From Pseudomonas sp. A-1 (GTDB lineage: Bacteria > Pseudomonadota > Gammaproteobacteria > Pseudomonadales > Pseudomonadaceae): DNA of 64,000 nucleotides. Shown piece by piece: positions 42,300 to 52,768 of this stretch; positions within the stretch are counted from its first letter, which is position 1; each line of letters starts with the position of its first letter. Made by a program: the position numbers and the translations under genes. Where the stretch lies: contig NZ_SSTC01000010.1 of assembly GCF_004801855.1 (NCBI RefSeq), positions 19,161-83,160 of the forward strand, written 5' to 3'. The notes beneath the pieces are model-generated. The model had not been told where the DNA came from and made no database searches. It was given only the letters and a program-made list of their open reading frames with translations.

Positions 42300-43634
42300 A
42301 TGCACACTCTCGAACAACTGCGCCGCGGCGAACTGGCCGGCGCCCGCCGCCTCGACCTGTCCGCCGGGCTGACCGAGCTTCCCGACGAAATCCTCTCCCT
42401 CGCCGACAGCCTCGAGGTACTCAACCTCTCCGGCAACCGCCTGCGCCATCTGCCGGACTGGCTGCCGCGGCTGGGCAAGCTGCGCATCCTGTTCTGCTCG
42501 GACAACCCCTTCGAGCAGGTGCCGGAAGTGCTCGGCGACTGCGAAAAGCTGGAGATGGTCGGCTTCAAGGCCTGCCGGATCCGCGAGCTGCCGGTGGCGG
42601 CGCTGCCCGCCCGGCTGCGCTGGCTGATCCTCACCGACAACGCCCTGGAGCGCCTGCCGGCCGAGCTGGGCAACTGCCAGCGCCTGCAGAAGATGGCGCT
42701 GGCCGGCAACCGCCTGACCGCGCTGCCGGACAGCCTGGCCGACCTGCAGCGCCTCGAGCTGCTGCGCATCTCCGCCAACCGCCTCGACGCCCTGCCCGGC
42801 TGGCTGATGGAGCTGCCGCGCCTGGCCTGGCTGGCCTTCGCCGGCAATCCGTGCAGCGATACCCGCGAAGCGCAGGTGCTGGCCGAGCATCCGCTGCCGC
42901 CGATCGCCCGCACGAGCATCGCGCTGGGCGAGGTGCTCGGTCAGGGTGCATCGGGGATCATCCAGCGCGCCGAGTGGCGCCTCGACGGCGAGACGGCGCA
43001 GCCGATGGCCGCCAAGCTGTTCAAGGGCCACGTCACCAGCGACGGCCTGGCGCACAGCGAGATGGCCGCCTGCCTGGCCGCCGGCGCGCATCCCAACCTG
43101 ATCGGCGTCGCCGGCCCGCTGGCCGAGCAGGCCGGCGCCGCGCCCGGGCTGCTGCTGGAGCTGATCGACCCGGCCTTCCGGCCGCTGGCCGGGCCGCCGT
43201 CGCTGGCCAGCTGCACCCGCGACTGCTACCCCAGCGAGCGCCGTTTCGACCTCGACGAGGCGCTGCGCATCGCCCGCGGCGCGGCCGCGGCGGTCGCCCA
43301 CCTGCACGGGCGCGGCATCCTGCACGGCGACCTGTACGCCCACAACCTGCTGGTCGACCCGGCCGGCGCCTGCCTGCTCGGCGACTTCGGCGCCGCCTCG
43401 TTCTTCGATCCCGCCAGCGCTCAGGGCCGGGCCCTGCAGCGCATCGAGGCGCGCGCCTTCGGCCATCTGCTGGAGGAGCTGCTGCAGCGCTGCCCCGAGG
43501 AGCGGCAGCCCGAGCGCCGGCACGCGCTGGCCGGGCTGAGCGAGCGCTGCCTGAGCCCGTGGGTCGGCGAGCGGCCGGACTTCGCCGAGATCCTCGCCGC
43601 CCTGCAGGGGGAGCCGCCGGCTACCAGTGTCTGA
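42300..43634 (+). CDS. Leucine-rich repeat protein kinase fusion
   Basis: A 444-residue fusion of a eukaryote-like LRR domain and a protein kinase domain. About eight bacterial-type LRRs cover residues 14-190 (for example LEVLNLSGNRLRHLPDWLPRLGKL). The kinase covers about 205-440: a GQGASGIIQRAEW glycine loop, AAKLFKG (Lys), catalytic HGDLYAHN (H342, D344) and DFG (D362-G364). Metal-binding residues are intact, so activity is plausible. The catalytic loop has HGD instead of HRD, and the lobe is compact. It converges with the TauE/SafE gene with a 14-base overlap of coding ends. Targets are unknown. Confidence 0.9.
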   Translation: MHTLEQLRRGELAGARRLDLSAGLTELPDEILSLADSLEVLNLSGNRLRHLPDWLPRLGKLRILFCSDNPFEQVPEVLGDCEKLEMVGFKACRIRELPVAALPARLRWLILTDNALERLPAELGNCQRLQKMALAGNRLTALPDSLADLQRLELLRISANRLDALPGWLMELPRLAWLAFAGNPCSDTREAQVLAEHPLPPIARTSIALGEVLGQGASGIIQRAEWRLDGETAQPMAAKLFKGHVTSDGLAHSEMAACLAAGAHPNLIGVAGPLAEQAGAAPGLLLELIDPAFRPLAGPPSLASCTRDCYPSERRFDLDEALRIARGAAAAVAHLHGRGILHGDLYAHNLLVDPAGACLLGDFGAASFFDPASAQGRALQRIEARAFGHLLEELLQRCPEERQPERRHALAGLSERCLSPWVGERPDFAEILAALQGEPPATSV

Positions 43635-44373
43635 CCAGCAGCTGGATGCCGGCCAGCAGCATGCCGGCGCGGGCGATGCGGTAGAACCACAGGTGGTTGA
43701 CCTTGTCCTGCAGCCACAGTCCGGCCCACACGCCCAGCGGCACGAAGGGCGCCAGGCTCAGGCTGATCAGCAGGTTGTCCCGGCTGAACTGGCCCAGCCA
43801 GGCGTAGGGCACCAGCTTGACCGCGTTGGTGAGCAGGAAGAAGACGTTGATGGTGGCCACGTAGCGCACCTTGTCCAGCTGCTGCGGCAGCAGGTGCATC
43901 ATGATCGGCGGGCCGCCGGCGTGGGCGACGAAGCTGGTGAAGCCGGCCAGGGTGGACAGCAGGGTACCCTTGCCCTTCGGCGGCGGCAGGCCGGGGCGCG
44001 GCTGCGCCGGCCTGAGCAGGTTGGCCAGCACGAAGGCCACGGCGATGCCGCCGATCAGCAGGCCGATCACCCGCTCGTTGAGCAGCTCGAAGGTCAGCGA
44101 GCCGATCAGCACGCCGACCAGCGCCCCCGGCAGCATGATCCTCAGGTTGGCCATGTCCCACTTGCCATAGTAGGCGCGCAGGCCGACCAGGTCGGCGACG
44201 CAGAGGATCGGCAGCATCACCGCCGCCGCCTGGGTCGGCGCCAGGCCCAGCGCCAGCAGCGGCACGGCGATACCGCCGAGGGCGCCGCCGAAGCCGCCCT
44301 TGGACAGGCCGGTGAGTAGCACGGCGGGCAGGCCGAAGAGCAGGAAATCGGTCAGGGACATAGAGGCATCCAT
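43621..44373 (-). CDS. TauE/SafE-family permease (TSUP)
   Basis: A 250-residue inner-membrane protein of the TSUP family, thought to export sulfite, sulfonates or related anions. Two repeated halves carry the conserved TGLSKGGFGGALGGIAVPLL (about 20-39) and STLAGFTSFVAHAGGPPIMM (about 140-159). About eight helices are present. Other sulfur genes lie at 50-62 kb, but not in this operon. It stands alone on the minus strand and overlaps the kinase gene by 14 bases at its end. Confidence 0.9.
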   Translation of the reverse strand: MDASMSLTDFLLFGLPAVLLTGLSKGGFGGALGGIAVPLLALGLAPTQAAAVMLPILCVADLVGLRAYYGKWDMANLRIMLPGALVGVLIGSLTFELLNERVIGLLIGGIAVAFVLANLLRPAQPRPGLPPPKGKGTLLSTLAGFTSFVAHAGGPPIMMHLLPQQLDKVRYVATINVFFLLTNAVKLVPYAWLGQFSRDNLLISLSLAPFVPLGVWAGLWLQDKVNHLWFYRIARAGMLLAGIQLLVRHW

Positions 44374-44510
44374 GGGCAGCGCAACGCGGGCCGCGCAGTT
44401 TAGCGCCCGGGCCGCGGGATGACAGAGGCGGCCGGACTATACTGGCCGAATACCGGACGCCGTCCCAGGGCAATCGCATGACTGGCATCCGGGCTGGCCA
44501 ATCCGCTACA

Positions 44511-44561
44511 GGGGCGAATTCATTCGCCCAAATGCCCCGCCAAGGCGAATGAATTCGCCCC
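44511..44561. repeat. REP-like perfect inverted repeat upstream of phhB
   Basis: Two 18-base arms (44511-44528 and 44544-44561) are exact reverse complements, separated by 15 bases. The core is GCGAATGAATTCGC, preceded by CTACA, a pattern I associate with dispersed intergenic repeats in pseudomonads. It lies in the 228-base gap 44374-44601, with a possible -10 (TATACT, 44438-44443) upstream, so it would fall in the phhB leader if that promoter is used. Confidence 0.75.
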
Positions 44562-44601
44562 GGACCGGGAGCCCCACCCTCCGAGAGCAGAGGAGCCCGC
44601 C

Positions 44602-44964
44602 ATGAACACGCTGTCCCAAGCCCACTGCGAAGCCTGCCGCGCCGATGCCCCGCAGGTTTCCGAGCGCGAACTGGCCGAACTGATCCACGAGATCCCCGAC
44701 TGGAACATCGAGGTGCGCGACGGCGTCATGCAGCTGGAGAAGGTGTTCGCCTTCCCCGACTTCCAGCGCGCGCTGAACTTCACCAACGCGGTCGGCGCCC
44801 TCGCCGAGATGGAGGGCCACCACCCGGCGCTGCTCACCGAGTGGGGCAAGGTCACCGTGACCTGGTGGACCCACAAGATCGGCGGCCTGCACCGCAACGA
44901 CTTCATCATGGCGGCGCGCACCGACCACGCTGCGCAGCACGCCGAAGGCCACCGCCAGTCGTAG
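44602..44964 (+). CDS. phhB: Pterin-4a-carbinolamine dehydratase
   Basis: PhhB dehydrates 4a-hydroxytetrahydrobiopterin made by phenylalanine hydroxylase, so the cofactor can be recycled. The 120-residue product has the family's catalytic histidines in [19 protein letters not shown] and a later TH with GGLHRNDF. Length matches Pseudomonas PhhB (118). It is usually next to phhA and phhC, which are not in this window, so it may be a separated or second copy. GAGCAGAGGAGCC precedes the ATG, giving a good ribosome-binding site. Confidence 0.95.
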   Translation: MNTLSQAHCEACRADAPQVSERELAELIHEIPDWNIEVRDGVMQLEKVFAFPDFQRALNFTNAVGALAEMEGHHPALLTEWGKVTVTWWTHKIGGLHRNDFIMAARTDHAAQHAEGHRQS

Positions 44965-45086
44965 CCGCCCGGCAGCCCGCCATGGACCAGGCAACCGAGC
45001 GGAACGGCAAGGCACAGGCCCACTCGCCTGGCGGGGGGAGTTTCCGGGTTAGAATGCCCGCCCCGCCTTCCGAGACCCGCTCCTCC

Positions 45087-46412
45087 ATGCCCGAGCCCCA
45101 GCGCCTGCGCCAGATCCTCGTCCTCGGCCTGCCGATCATCGGCGGCATGCTCAGCCAGAGCCTGATCAACCTGGTGGATGCGGCGATGGTCGGCCACCTG
45201 GGCGAAACGGCGCTGGCCGGGGTCGGCATCGGCAGCTACGCCAACTTCATGGTCATCGCCCTGGTCATGGGCCTCGGCTCCGGCGTGCAGGCGCTGGTGG
45301 CGCGCCGCCGCGGCGAAGGACGCCTGGCCGAAGTGGCCAGCCCGCTCAACGCCGGCCTGCTGCTCGCCCTGCTGGTCGGCCTGCCGCTGGGGCTGCTGTG
45401 CTGGTGGGCCGCGCCCTGGATCATCGACCTGCTGGCCGACGACCCGGCGGTGGCCGCCATCGGCCAGGACTACTTCCAGTGGCGGGTGCTGGCGGTCGCC
45501 GCGGTCGGCCTGAACTTCGCCTTCCGCGGCTTCTGGAACGGCAGCCACCGCTCCGGGATGTACATGCGCATCCTGCTCGGCATGCACCTGTTCAACGCCG
45601 CGCTCAGCTACTGCCTGATCCACGGCCGGCTCGGCCTGCCGGCCCTCGGCGCCGAGGGCTCCGGGCTGGGCACCTGCATCGCCCTGTGGCTCGGCTCGCT
45701 GGTCTACGCGGTGCAGACCTGGCGGGTGGCGCGCGGCGGCGGCTTCCTGCGCCAGCGCCCGCCAGCCATGGAGCTGCGCGTGCTGCTGCGCCTGGCGCTG
45801 CCCAACTCGCTGCACCAGTTCCTGTTCGCCACCGGCATCACCATCCTGTTCTGGATCATCGCGCAGATCGGCACCGCCGAGCTGGCGGTGGCCCACGTGC
45901 TGATCAACCTGACCCTGCTGCTGATCCTGCCGGCCATCGGCCTGGGCATGGCGGCCACCACCCTGGTCAGCCACAGCCTCGGCGAGGGCGACGTGGAGGC
46001 GGCGCACCGCTGGGGCTGGGAGGTGGTGCGCATCGCCGCCTTCGGCCTGGCCCTGCTGGGCGTGCCGTTCTGGCTGTGCCCCGAGGCGATCCTCGGCCTG
46101 TTCGTCACCGATCCGGCGCTGATCGAGCTGGGCACCCTGCCGCTGCGCCTGACCGGGCTGGGCATGGTGCTGGACGCCGGCACCCTGGTGCTGACCCAGG
46201 CACTGCTCGGCGCCGGCGCCAGCCGCACGGTGATGGCGATCAGCCTGGGCAACCAGTGGCTGGTGCTGCTGCCGCTGACCTACCTGCTCGGCCCCGTGCT
46301 CGGCTACGGCCTGCTGGCGATCTGGAGCCTGTACATCCTGCAGCGCGGCCTGGTGTCGGCGGTGTTCGGCCTGATGTGGCAGCGCCGCGCCTGGGCGCGC
46401 ATCCAGCTGTAG
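45087..46412 (+). CDS. MATE-family multidrug exporter
   Basis: A twelve-helix Na+ or H+-driven exporter of cationic drugs and metabolites. From ATG 45087 the product is 441 residues. The family start is VLGLPIIGGMLSQSLINLVDAAMVGHLG and internal similarity of the halves is seen in HVLINLTLLLILPAIGLGMAATTLVSHSLGEGD in shortened form. An in-frame ATG at 45054 is possible, but TTAGAAT there looks like a -10 promoter element, so the later start is preferred. It follows phhB by 122 bases on the same strand. Confidence 0.92.
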   Translation: MPEPQRLRQILVLGLPIIGGMLSQSLINLVDAAMVGHLGETALAGVGIGSYANFMVIALVMGLGSGVQALVARRRGEGRLAEVASPLNAGLLLALLVGLPLGLLCWWAAPWIIDLLADDPAVAAIGQDYFQWRVLAVAAVGLNFAFRGFWNGSHRSGMYMRILLGMHLFNAALSYCLIHGRLGLPALGAEGSGLGTCIALWLGSLVYAVQTWRVARGGGFLRQRPPAMELRVLLRLALPNSLHQFLFATGITILFWIIAQIGTAELAVAHVLINLTLLLILPAIGLGMAATTLVSHSLGEGDVEAAHRWGWEVVRIAAFGLALLGVPFWLCPEAILGLFVTDPALIELGTLPLRLTGLGMVLDAGTLVLTQALLGAGASRTVMAISLGNQWLVLLPLTYLLGPVLGYGLLAIWSLYILQRGLVSAVFGLMWQRRAWARIQL

Positions 46413-46475
46413 GGCGACTTGCGCAGCCCGGGAATGCGCACGAAGCTTGCTGCAGACCCCGCGAGAGAGGTGGCC

Positions 46476-46715
46476 ATGAACCAGCCCGACAAGCCCACCG
46501 ACAAGCAGCACGAGCGCCCGCTCGGCCTGCGCCAGATGCTGCAGAGCGTGCTGGCCGCCGCCTTCGGCGTGCAGAGCAATCGCAACCGCCAGCGCGACTT
46601 CAGCCGTGGCAAGCCCAGTCACTTCATCCTGCTCGGCCTGCTGTTCACCCTGCTGTTCGTGCTGCTGCTGTTCGGCGTGGTGCGCCTGGTGCTGAACCTC
46701 GCCGGGGTCGGCTAG
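46476..46715 (+). CDS. DUF2970 membrane protein
   Basis: A 79-residue protein with the DUF2970 pattern: LRQMLQSVLAAAFGVQSNRN, DFSRGKPSHFI and one C-terminal transmembrane helix (about 50-72). Function unknown. It follows the MATE gene by 63 bases; GAGAGAGG precedes the ATG. Confidence 0.85.
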   Translation: MNQPDKPTDKQHERPLGLRQMLQSVLAAAFGVQSNRNRQRDFSRGKPSHFILLGLLFTLLFVLLLFGVVRLVLNLAGVG

Positions 46716-46738
46716 CTAGCCGGCCCCGGTATCCCGGG

Positions 46739-46852
46739 TCACTGCTGGCTGACCCACATCAGCGCGGTGCTCACCGCTATCAGGATCAGGGCCAGTGCGG
46801 CCCGGGCGTCGGCCTTGCTGTCGGCGCGGTCGTGGCTGTCGTGCTCGTTCAT
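46739..46852 (-). CDS. Short membrane ORF of 37 codons
   Basis: The translation is a charged N-terminus MNEHDSHDRADSKADARA followed by a single hydrophobic helix ALILIAVSTALMW and VSQQ. AGGGGA lies 8 bases before the ATG. The form, charged tail plus one helix, and the good ribosome-binding site suggest a real small membrane protein. No family is recognised. It converges on the DUF2970 gene 23 bases away. Confidence 0.5.
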   Translation of the reverse strand: MNEHDSHDRADSKADARAALALILIAVSTALMWVSQQ

Positions 46853-46965
46853 CGTCGATTCCCCTGTGGGTCTGCTCCTCCTGAGTCAAGACCACTGCCG
46901 GCCGGCGCTCAAGGCCGCTGCCGGCATTCTGCCAGCAGCCATTTCCCGCCGCCTCGCCGCGGCCA

Positions 46966-46974
46966 TGCTAGGCT
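46966..46974 (+). promoter_or_regulatory. Possible extended -10 for the first diguanylate cyclase
   Basis: TGCTAGGCT has the TGn extension before a -10-like TAGGCT, 41 bases before the ATG at 47016. There is no good -35 at 17 bases. Support is only by pattern. Confidence 0.3.
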
Positions 46975-47015
46975 TTGCGACAGACATCAGCTCACGAACC
47001 TGGCGGCGTCACGAC

Positions 47016-48587
47016 ATGCACCTCTCCACCGAGTTCAGGATCGATCTGCGTCGCCTGATTCTGCTCCTGGCCGTGACGACCGCCCTGCTGACGCTGGCCA
47101 ATACCTTCTATGCCAGCTATCAGGCGCAGCGCGTCCTGCTGATCCGCCAGACCCTGGAGGCCAACCGGGTCTACGCCAGCAAGCTCGCCGAGAGCACCGA
47201 AAGCCTGCTCGCGGCGGCACGCCAGCAACTGGCCTACAGCGCCACCCACCTGGCGCCGCAGCTCGACCAGCCGCAGCAGCTGGCCATGGAGGCCGAGCGC
47301 CTGCGGCTGCAGACCGACAGCTTCAACTCCACCTTCATCGTCCGCGACGACCGCACCCTGCTCGCCGTCTCCCCCCCGACCCTGCACGGCGTGGGCGCCA
47401 GCATCGACAGCGACGGCGCCCGCGAGGCCCTGGAAAAGCGCGAGCCGCTGGTGAGCCGGCCCTTCATGTCGGCCAGCGGCCGGCTGGTCATCGCCATCAG
47501 CCATCCGATCCACAGCAGCGACGGCCACTACCGCGGCTATGTCGGCGGCGCCATCTACCTGCGCGAGGAGAGCGTGCTCGGCGCCCTGCTCGGCGAGCAC
47601 TTCTACCGAGACGGCTCCTACCTGTACGTGGTCGACCGCCACGGGCAGGTCCTCTATCACCGAGACTCGGAGCGGGTGGGCGAAACCATGCGCTCCGACC
47701 CGGCGCTGGAGGCGGTGATCCGCGGCGAGAGCGGCAGCCGTCGGGTGATCAGCCGCCACGGCGTCGACATGCTGGCCGGCTATGCGCCGGTGCCCAGCAC
47801 CGGCTGGGGCATAGTCGCCCAGCGGCCGACCCAGGCCGCCCTGGCCGAGCTGAACGAGATGATGCTCGGCATCCTGGGCAACGCGATCCCCGTCTCGCTG
47901 CTCACCCTGCTGGGGCTGTGGTGGCTGTCGCGGCTGATCGCCCGGCCGCTCTGGCAACTGGCCAGCAACGCCCGTCACCTCGACTCGCAGGCGGCGGGCG
48001 AGCAGATCCGCCAGGTGCGCGCCTGGTACTACGAGGCAGGCCAGCTCAAACAGGCCCTGCTGGCGGGGCTGGCACAGTTCAGCCTGAAGATCGGCCAGCT
48101 CAACCTCGACTCGATCACCGACCCGCTGACCGGGCTGCTCAACCGCCGCGGCATGCAGCTCGCCCTCGAACAGTGGCAGCTCAGCGGCCATGCCTATGCG
48201 GTGATCGCCATCGACATCGACCACTTCAAGGAGGTCAACGACCGCTTCGGTCACGATGTCGGCGACCAGCTGCTGCGCCACCTCGCCCAGCTGATGCAGC
48301 AGATCGCCCGCCAGGCCGACGTGCTGTGCCGCTTCGGCGGCGAGGAATTCGTCATGCTGCTGCCCCGCACCACCCTGGTCGACGCCTGCGGCGTGGCCGA
48401 GCGGCTGCGCCAGTGCGTGGCCGACAGCCCGAGCCCGGACGGCACCACGGTGACCATTTCCCTCGGCGTCGCCCATTGCCCCGACAGCCGCAACGGCACC
48501 GAGACGGTGCTGAAGAAGGCCGACCAGGCGCTCTACGCGGCCAAGCACCAGGGGCGCAACCGGGTGGTCATCGCCGGCGCGGCCTGA
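47016..48587 (+). CDS. Membrane diguanylate cyclase, CACHE-GGDEF (copy 1)
   Basis: A 523-residue inner-membrane enzyme that makes c-di-GMP from GTP. The N-terminal helix is at about 12-33, a periplasmic double-CACHE sensor domain follows (about 40-285), then a second helix (about 290-315), a HAMP-like linker (about 318-370) and a GGDEF domain. The active motif is GGEEF (441-445), with an intact inhibitory site RQAD five residues before it and the metal ligand in AIDIDHFKEVND. It is the upstream copy of a tandem pair with the gene at 48671-50254. Signal ligand unknown. Confidence 0.93.
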   Translation: MHLSTEFRIDLRRLILLLAVTTALLTLANTFYASYQAQRVLLIRQTLEANRVYASKLAESTESLLAAARQQLAYSATHLAPQLDQPQQLAMEAERLRLQTDSFNSTFIVRDDRTLLAVSPPTLHGVGASIDSDGAREALEKREPLVSRPFMSASGRLVIAISHPIHSSDGHYRGYVGGAIYLREESVLGALLGEHFYRDGSYLYVVDRHGQVLYHRDSERVGETMRSDPALEAVIRGESGSRRVISRHGVDMLAGYAPVPSTGWGIVAQRPTQAALAELNEMMLGILGNAIPVSLLTLLGLWWLSRLIARPLWQLASNARHLDSQAAGEQIRQVRAWYYEAGQLKQALLAGLAQFSLKIGQLNLDSITDPLTGLLNRRGMQLALEQWQLSGHAYAVIAIDIDHFKEVNDRFGHDVGDQLLRHLAQLMQQIARQADVLCRFGGEEFVMLLPRTTLVDACGVAERLRQCVADSPSPDGTTVTISLGVAHCPDSRNGTETVLKKADQALYAAKHQGRNRVVIAGAA

Positions 48588-48670
48588 TCGGCTGCGGGTG
48601 CTACTGGGGGAAGGGGCGCCGATGTGATAAGGTCGCACGCTTTCCATGGATTGACTTCGCCGGCGCCGCA

Positions 48671-50254
48671 ATGCCTTCCCTCCGATCCCTGCTGCGTCTC
48701 GATCTGCGCCGCCTGATCCTGCTGCTCACCCTTGCCACGGCACTGCTCACCCTCGCCAATACCTTCTATGCCAGCTACCTGGTGCAGCAGGACCTGCTGA
48801 TCCAGGAAAGCCTGGAGTCCAACCGCGTCTATGCCGTCAAGCTGGCCGCAAGCACCGAGCACTTCCTCGCCGGCACCCGCCAGCAACTGGCCTACAGCGC
48901 CAGCCTGCTGCCCGGGCAGATGCAGGACGAGGAGCGCCTGAACCGGGAGGTCGACCGCCTGCGCCTGCAGACGGTCAGCTTCAACTCGGTATTCGTGGTG
49001 GATGCAAGCGGCAAGGTACTGGCTTCCTCGCCGCAGACCCTGCAGCAGGTGGGCAAGACCGTGCAGAGCCACGGCGCCCTGCAGGCACTGAGCGAGCGCC
49101 GGCCGCTGATCAGCGCCCCCTACATTTCCGCCCTGGGCAACCTGGTGGTGTTCATTTCCCAGCCGATCCACGACCGCCAGGGCAACTACCTCGGCTACGT
49201 CGGCGGCAGCATCTACCTGCAGCAGCACAACATCCTCAACACCCTGCTCGGCGAGCACCACTACAAGGACGGCTCCTACCTGTACGTGATCGACCGCGAC
49301 CGCCGCCTGCTCTACCACCCGGAAGCCGCGCGGATCGGCGAGGTGGTGCACGGCAACCCGGTGATCGAGGACGTGATCCGCGGGCAGGACGGCAGCCGCC
49401 GGCTGATCAACTCGCGCGGCGTGGACATGCTGGCCGGCTACGCGCCCGTGCCCAGCACCGGCTGGGGCATAGTCTCCCAGCGCCCCACCGCCAGCGTCAT
49501 GGCCAAGCTGCGGAGCCTGATGCTGGGGGTGCTGAGCAATGCCGTGCCCTTCTCGCTGCTCAGCCTGCTGGCCATCTGGGGGCTGGCGCGGATGGTCTCC
49601 CAGCCCCTGCGCCAGTTGGCCAACACCGCCCAGCATCTGGACTCGCCGACCGCCAGCGAGCAGATCCACCGGGTACGCTCCTGGTACTACGAGGCGGCCC
49701 AGCTCAAGCGTGCCCTGCTCGCCGGCCTGGCCCTGCTGCAGCAGAAGATCGGCCAGCTCAACCTCGACACCCTCACCGACCCGCTCAGCGGCCTGCTCAA
49801 CCGCCGCGGCCTGCAGGTTGCCCTGGAGCAGTGGGTGCGCGGCGGGCAGCCCTTCGCCGTGCTGGCCCTCGACATCGACCACTTCAAGCTGATCAACGAC
49901 AACCACGGCCATGAAGCCGGCGACCGGGCGATCCGCCATTTCGCCGGGCTGATGCGCGACTGCTCGCGCCGCGACGACGTCCTCTGCCGCTCGGGCGGCG
50001 AGGAGTTCGTCATGCTGCTGCCGGGCACCAGCCTGCACTCCGCCTGCCAGGTCGCCGAACGCCTGCGCCAGCGGACCGAATCCGCCACGGCGCCGAACGG
50101 CATCCGCTTCACCCTCTCCGTCGGCGTCGCCCATTGGCCGGACAGCGCACACGAGGTCGACGGCGTGCTGCAGCTGGCCGACCAGGCCCTGTACCGGGCC
50201 AAGCGCGAGGGACGCAACCGGGTGAACAGTGCCGCGGCAAGCTGCCAGCCGTGA
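48671..50254 (+). CDS. Membrane diguanylate cyclase, CACHE-GGDEF (copy 2)
   Basis: A 527-residue paralogue of the preceding gene with the same order of parts: helix 1 about 13-34, periplasmic CACHE about 42-286, helix 2 about 292-314, and GGDEF. Several blocks are nearly identical to copy 1 (LTLANTFYASY, HGVDMLAGYAPVPSTGWGIV with one change). GGEEF is at 442-446 with inhibitory site RRDD; the residue before GGEEF is Ser instead of Phe. Both enzymes look active. The gap between the two is 83 bases, with TGTGATAAGG at about 48622 as a possible promoter. Confidence 0.93.
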   Translation: MPSLRSLLRLDLRRLILLLTLATALLTLANTFYASYLVQQDLLIQESLESNRVYAVKLAASTEHFLAGTRQQLAYSASLLPGQMQDEERLNREVDRLRLQTVSFNSVFVVDASGKVLASSPQTLQQVGKTVQSHGALQALSERRPLISAPYISALGNLVVFISQPIHDRQGNYLGYVGGSIYLQQHNILNTLLGEHHYKDGSYLYVIDRDRRLLYHPEAARIGEVVHGNPVIEDVIRGQDGSRRLINSRGVDMLAGYAPVPSTGWGIVSQRPTASVMAKLRSLMLGVLSNAVPFSLLSLLAIWGLARMVSQPLRQLANTAQHLDSPTASEQIHRVRSWYYEAAQLKRALLAGLALLQQKIGQLNLDTLTDPLSGLLNRRGLQVALEQWVRGGQPFAVLALDIDHFKLINDNHGHEAGDRAIRHFAGLMRDCSRRDDVLCRSGGEEFVMLLPGTSLHSACQVAERLRQRTESATAPNGIRFTLSVGVAHWPDSAHEVDGVLQLADQALYRAKREGRNRVNSAAASCQP

Positions 50255-50328
50255 GGCGATCGCGCGCAAGCCGCGGCTCGGGCTCGGCCTTATCTATTAA
50301 GGTTATGTACATATAGTTATTCTTCACT

Positions 50329-50356
50329 TTGTTGCATAAGCACGAGCTGCTATCGT
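50329..50356 (+). promoter_or_regulatory. Possible cysI promoter in an AT-rich leader
   Basis: TTGTTG (50329-50334), a 16-base spacer and TATCGT (50351-50356) form a weak sigma-70 pair. The tract 50290-50340 is clearly AT-richer than its surroundings (TTATTCTTCACTTTGTTGC), as expected for a CysB-controlled leader. CysB control is inferred from the family, not seen as a defined site. Confidence 0.4.
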
Positions 50357-50451
50357 GCCGCCACTCCATCGGAGTGCGCAGCCGTGTGCGCAGCAGAAAC
50401 GCCTTGTCCAGCCCGCACGGCGCCGCCGACAGCCTGAGAGCAGAGAATTAC

Positions 50452-52093
<1,642 letters not shown>

Positions 52094-52110
<17 letters not shown>

Positions 52111-52588
52111 GAACGGCGAGGTCATCGACGAGCGCTGGCACCTGCTGCCGGTCGACGCCACCCTCGACGGCATCTCCAACAGCGACGACCTGATCGTGCC
52201 GCTGGGCCTGTGGCTGGAATCCAGCCACGCCCTCAAGGTGCGCGACGGCGGCCTGGGCGTGTGGCTGCAGAGCCACGAGCAGATCGAGGACATCGTCGAC
52301 GACCTGAAGCACTTCCAGGTCATCGCCCTCGACTTCCCGGCGTTCACCGACGGCCGCCACTTCTCCAGCGCCCGCCTGCTGCGCGAGCGCTACGGCTACA
52401 AGGGCGAGATCCGCGCCATCGGCGACGTGCTGCGCGACCAGCTGTTCTTCATGCACCGCTGCGGCTTCGACGCCTTCGCCGTGCGCCCGGACCGCGACCC
52501 GTACGACGCGCTCAAGGGCCTGTCGGACTTCTCGGTGACCTACCAGACCGGGGTCGACCAGCCGCTGCCGCTGTTCCGCCGCCGCTGA
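52094..52588 (+). CDS. DUF934 protein, partner of CysI
   Basis: A 164-residue cytoplasmic protein of family DUF934. The conserved core is FPAFTDGRHFSSARLLRERYGYKGEIRAIGDV in shortened form, followed by LRDQLFFMHRCGFDAFAV. It is almost always found overlapping or next to sulfite reductase genes in gamma- and betaproteobacteria, and may act in sulfite reductase maturation or PAPS metabolism, but function is not proven. The 17-base overlap with cysI implies translational coupling. Confidence 0.9.
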
Positions 52589-52629
52589 ACCATCCGCCTC
52601 CCGGCCCCGGGCCGGAGAGACGCATGCCA

Positions 52630-52661
52630 ACGAGGCCCGCATCCCAGGATGCGGGCCTCGT
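52630..52661 (+). terminator. Terminator after the cysI operon
   Basis: A perfect 15-bp stem (ACGAGGCCCGCATCC and complement) with a 2-base loop is followed by CGTTTG. It starts 41 bases after the DUF934 stop. Confidence 0.8.
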
Positions 52662-52734
52662 CGTTTGCGCCTGTGCCCCTCACACGCGCCAGCCTCCGCA
52701 TCCCGCACAGGCGGCAGCCCGCACCTGCCAAAAG

Positions 52735-52752
52735 GTTGCACCCTCATGCAAC
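52735..52752 (+). promoter_or_regulatory. Dyad operator GTTGCA-N6-TGCAAC
   Basis: Perfect 6-6-6 inverted repeat just upstream of a consensus -10 (TATAAT, 52769-52774), in the position a repressor or activator would overlap the -35. No regulator known to use it is recognised. Confidence 0.45.
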
Positions 52753-52768
52753 TGTGAAGCGCCGCTGT

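Noticed and set aside
44511..44561. Insertion-sequence terminal repeats or integron attachment site
   Set aside because: There is no transposase or target duplication, and only 15 bases lie between the arms.
45054..45056. ATG 45054 as MATE start
   Set aside because: It lies inside TTAGAAT, which looks like a -10 element, and the extra 11 residues are not typical of the family. It cannot be fully excluded.
52736..52741. TTGCAC as -35 for the TATAAT at 52769
   Set aside because: The spacing of 27 bases is too long for sigma-70; the bases are better explained as part of the GTTGCA dyad.
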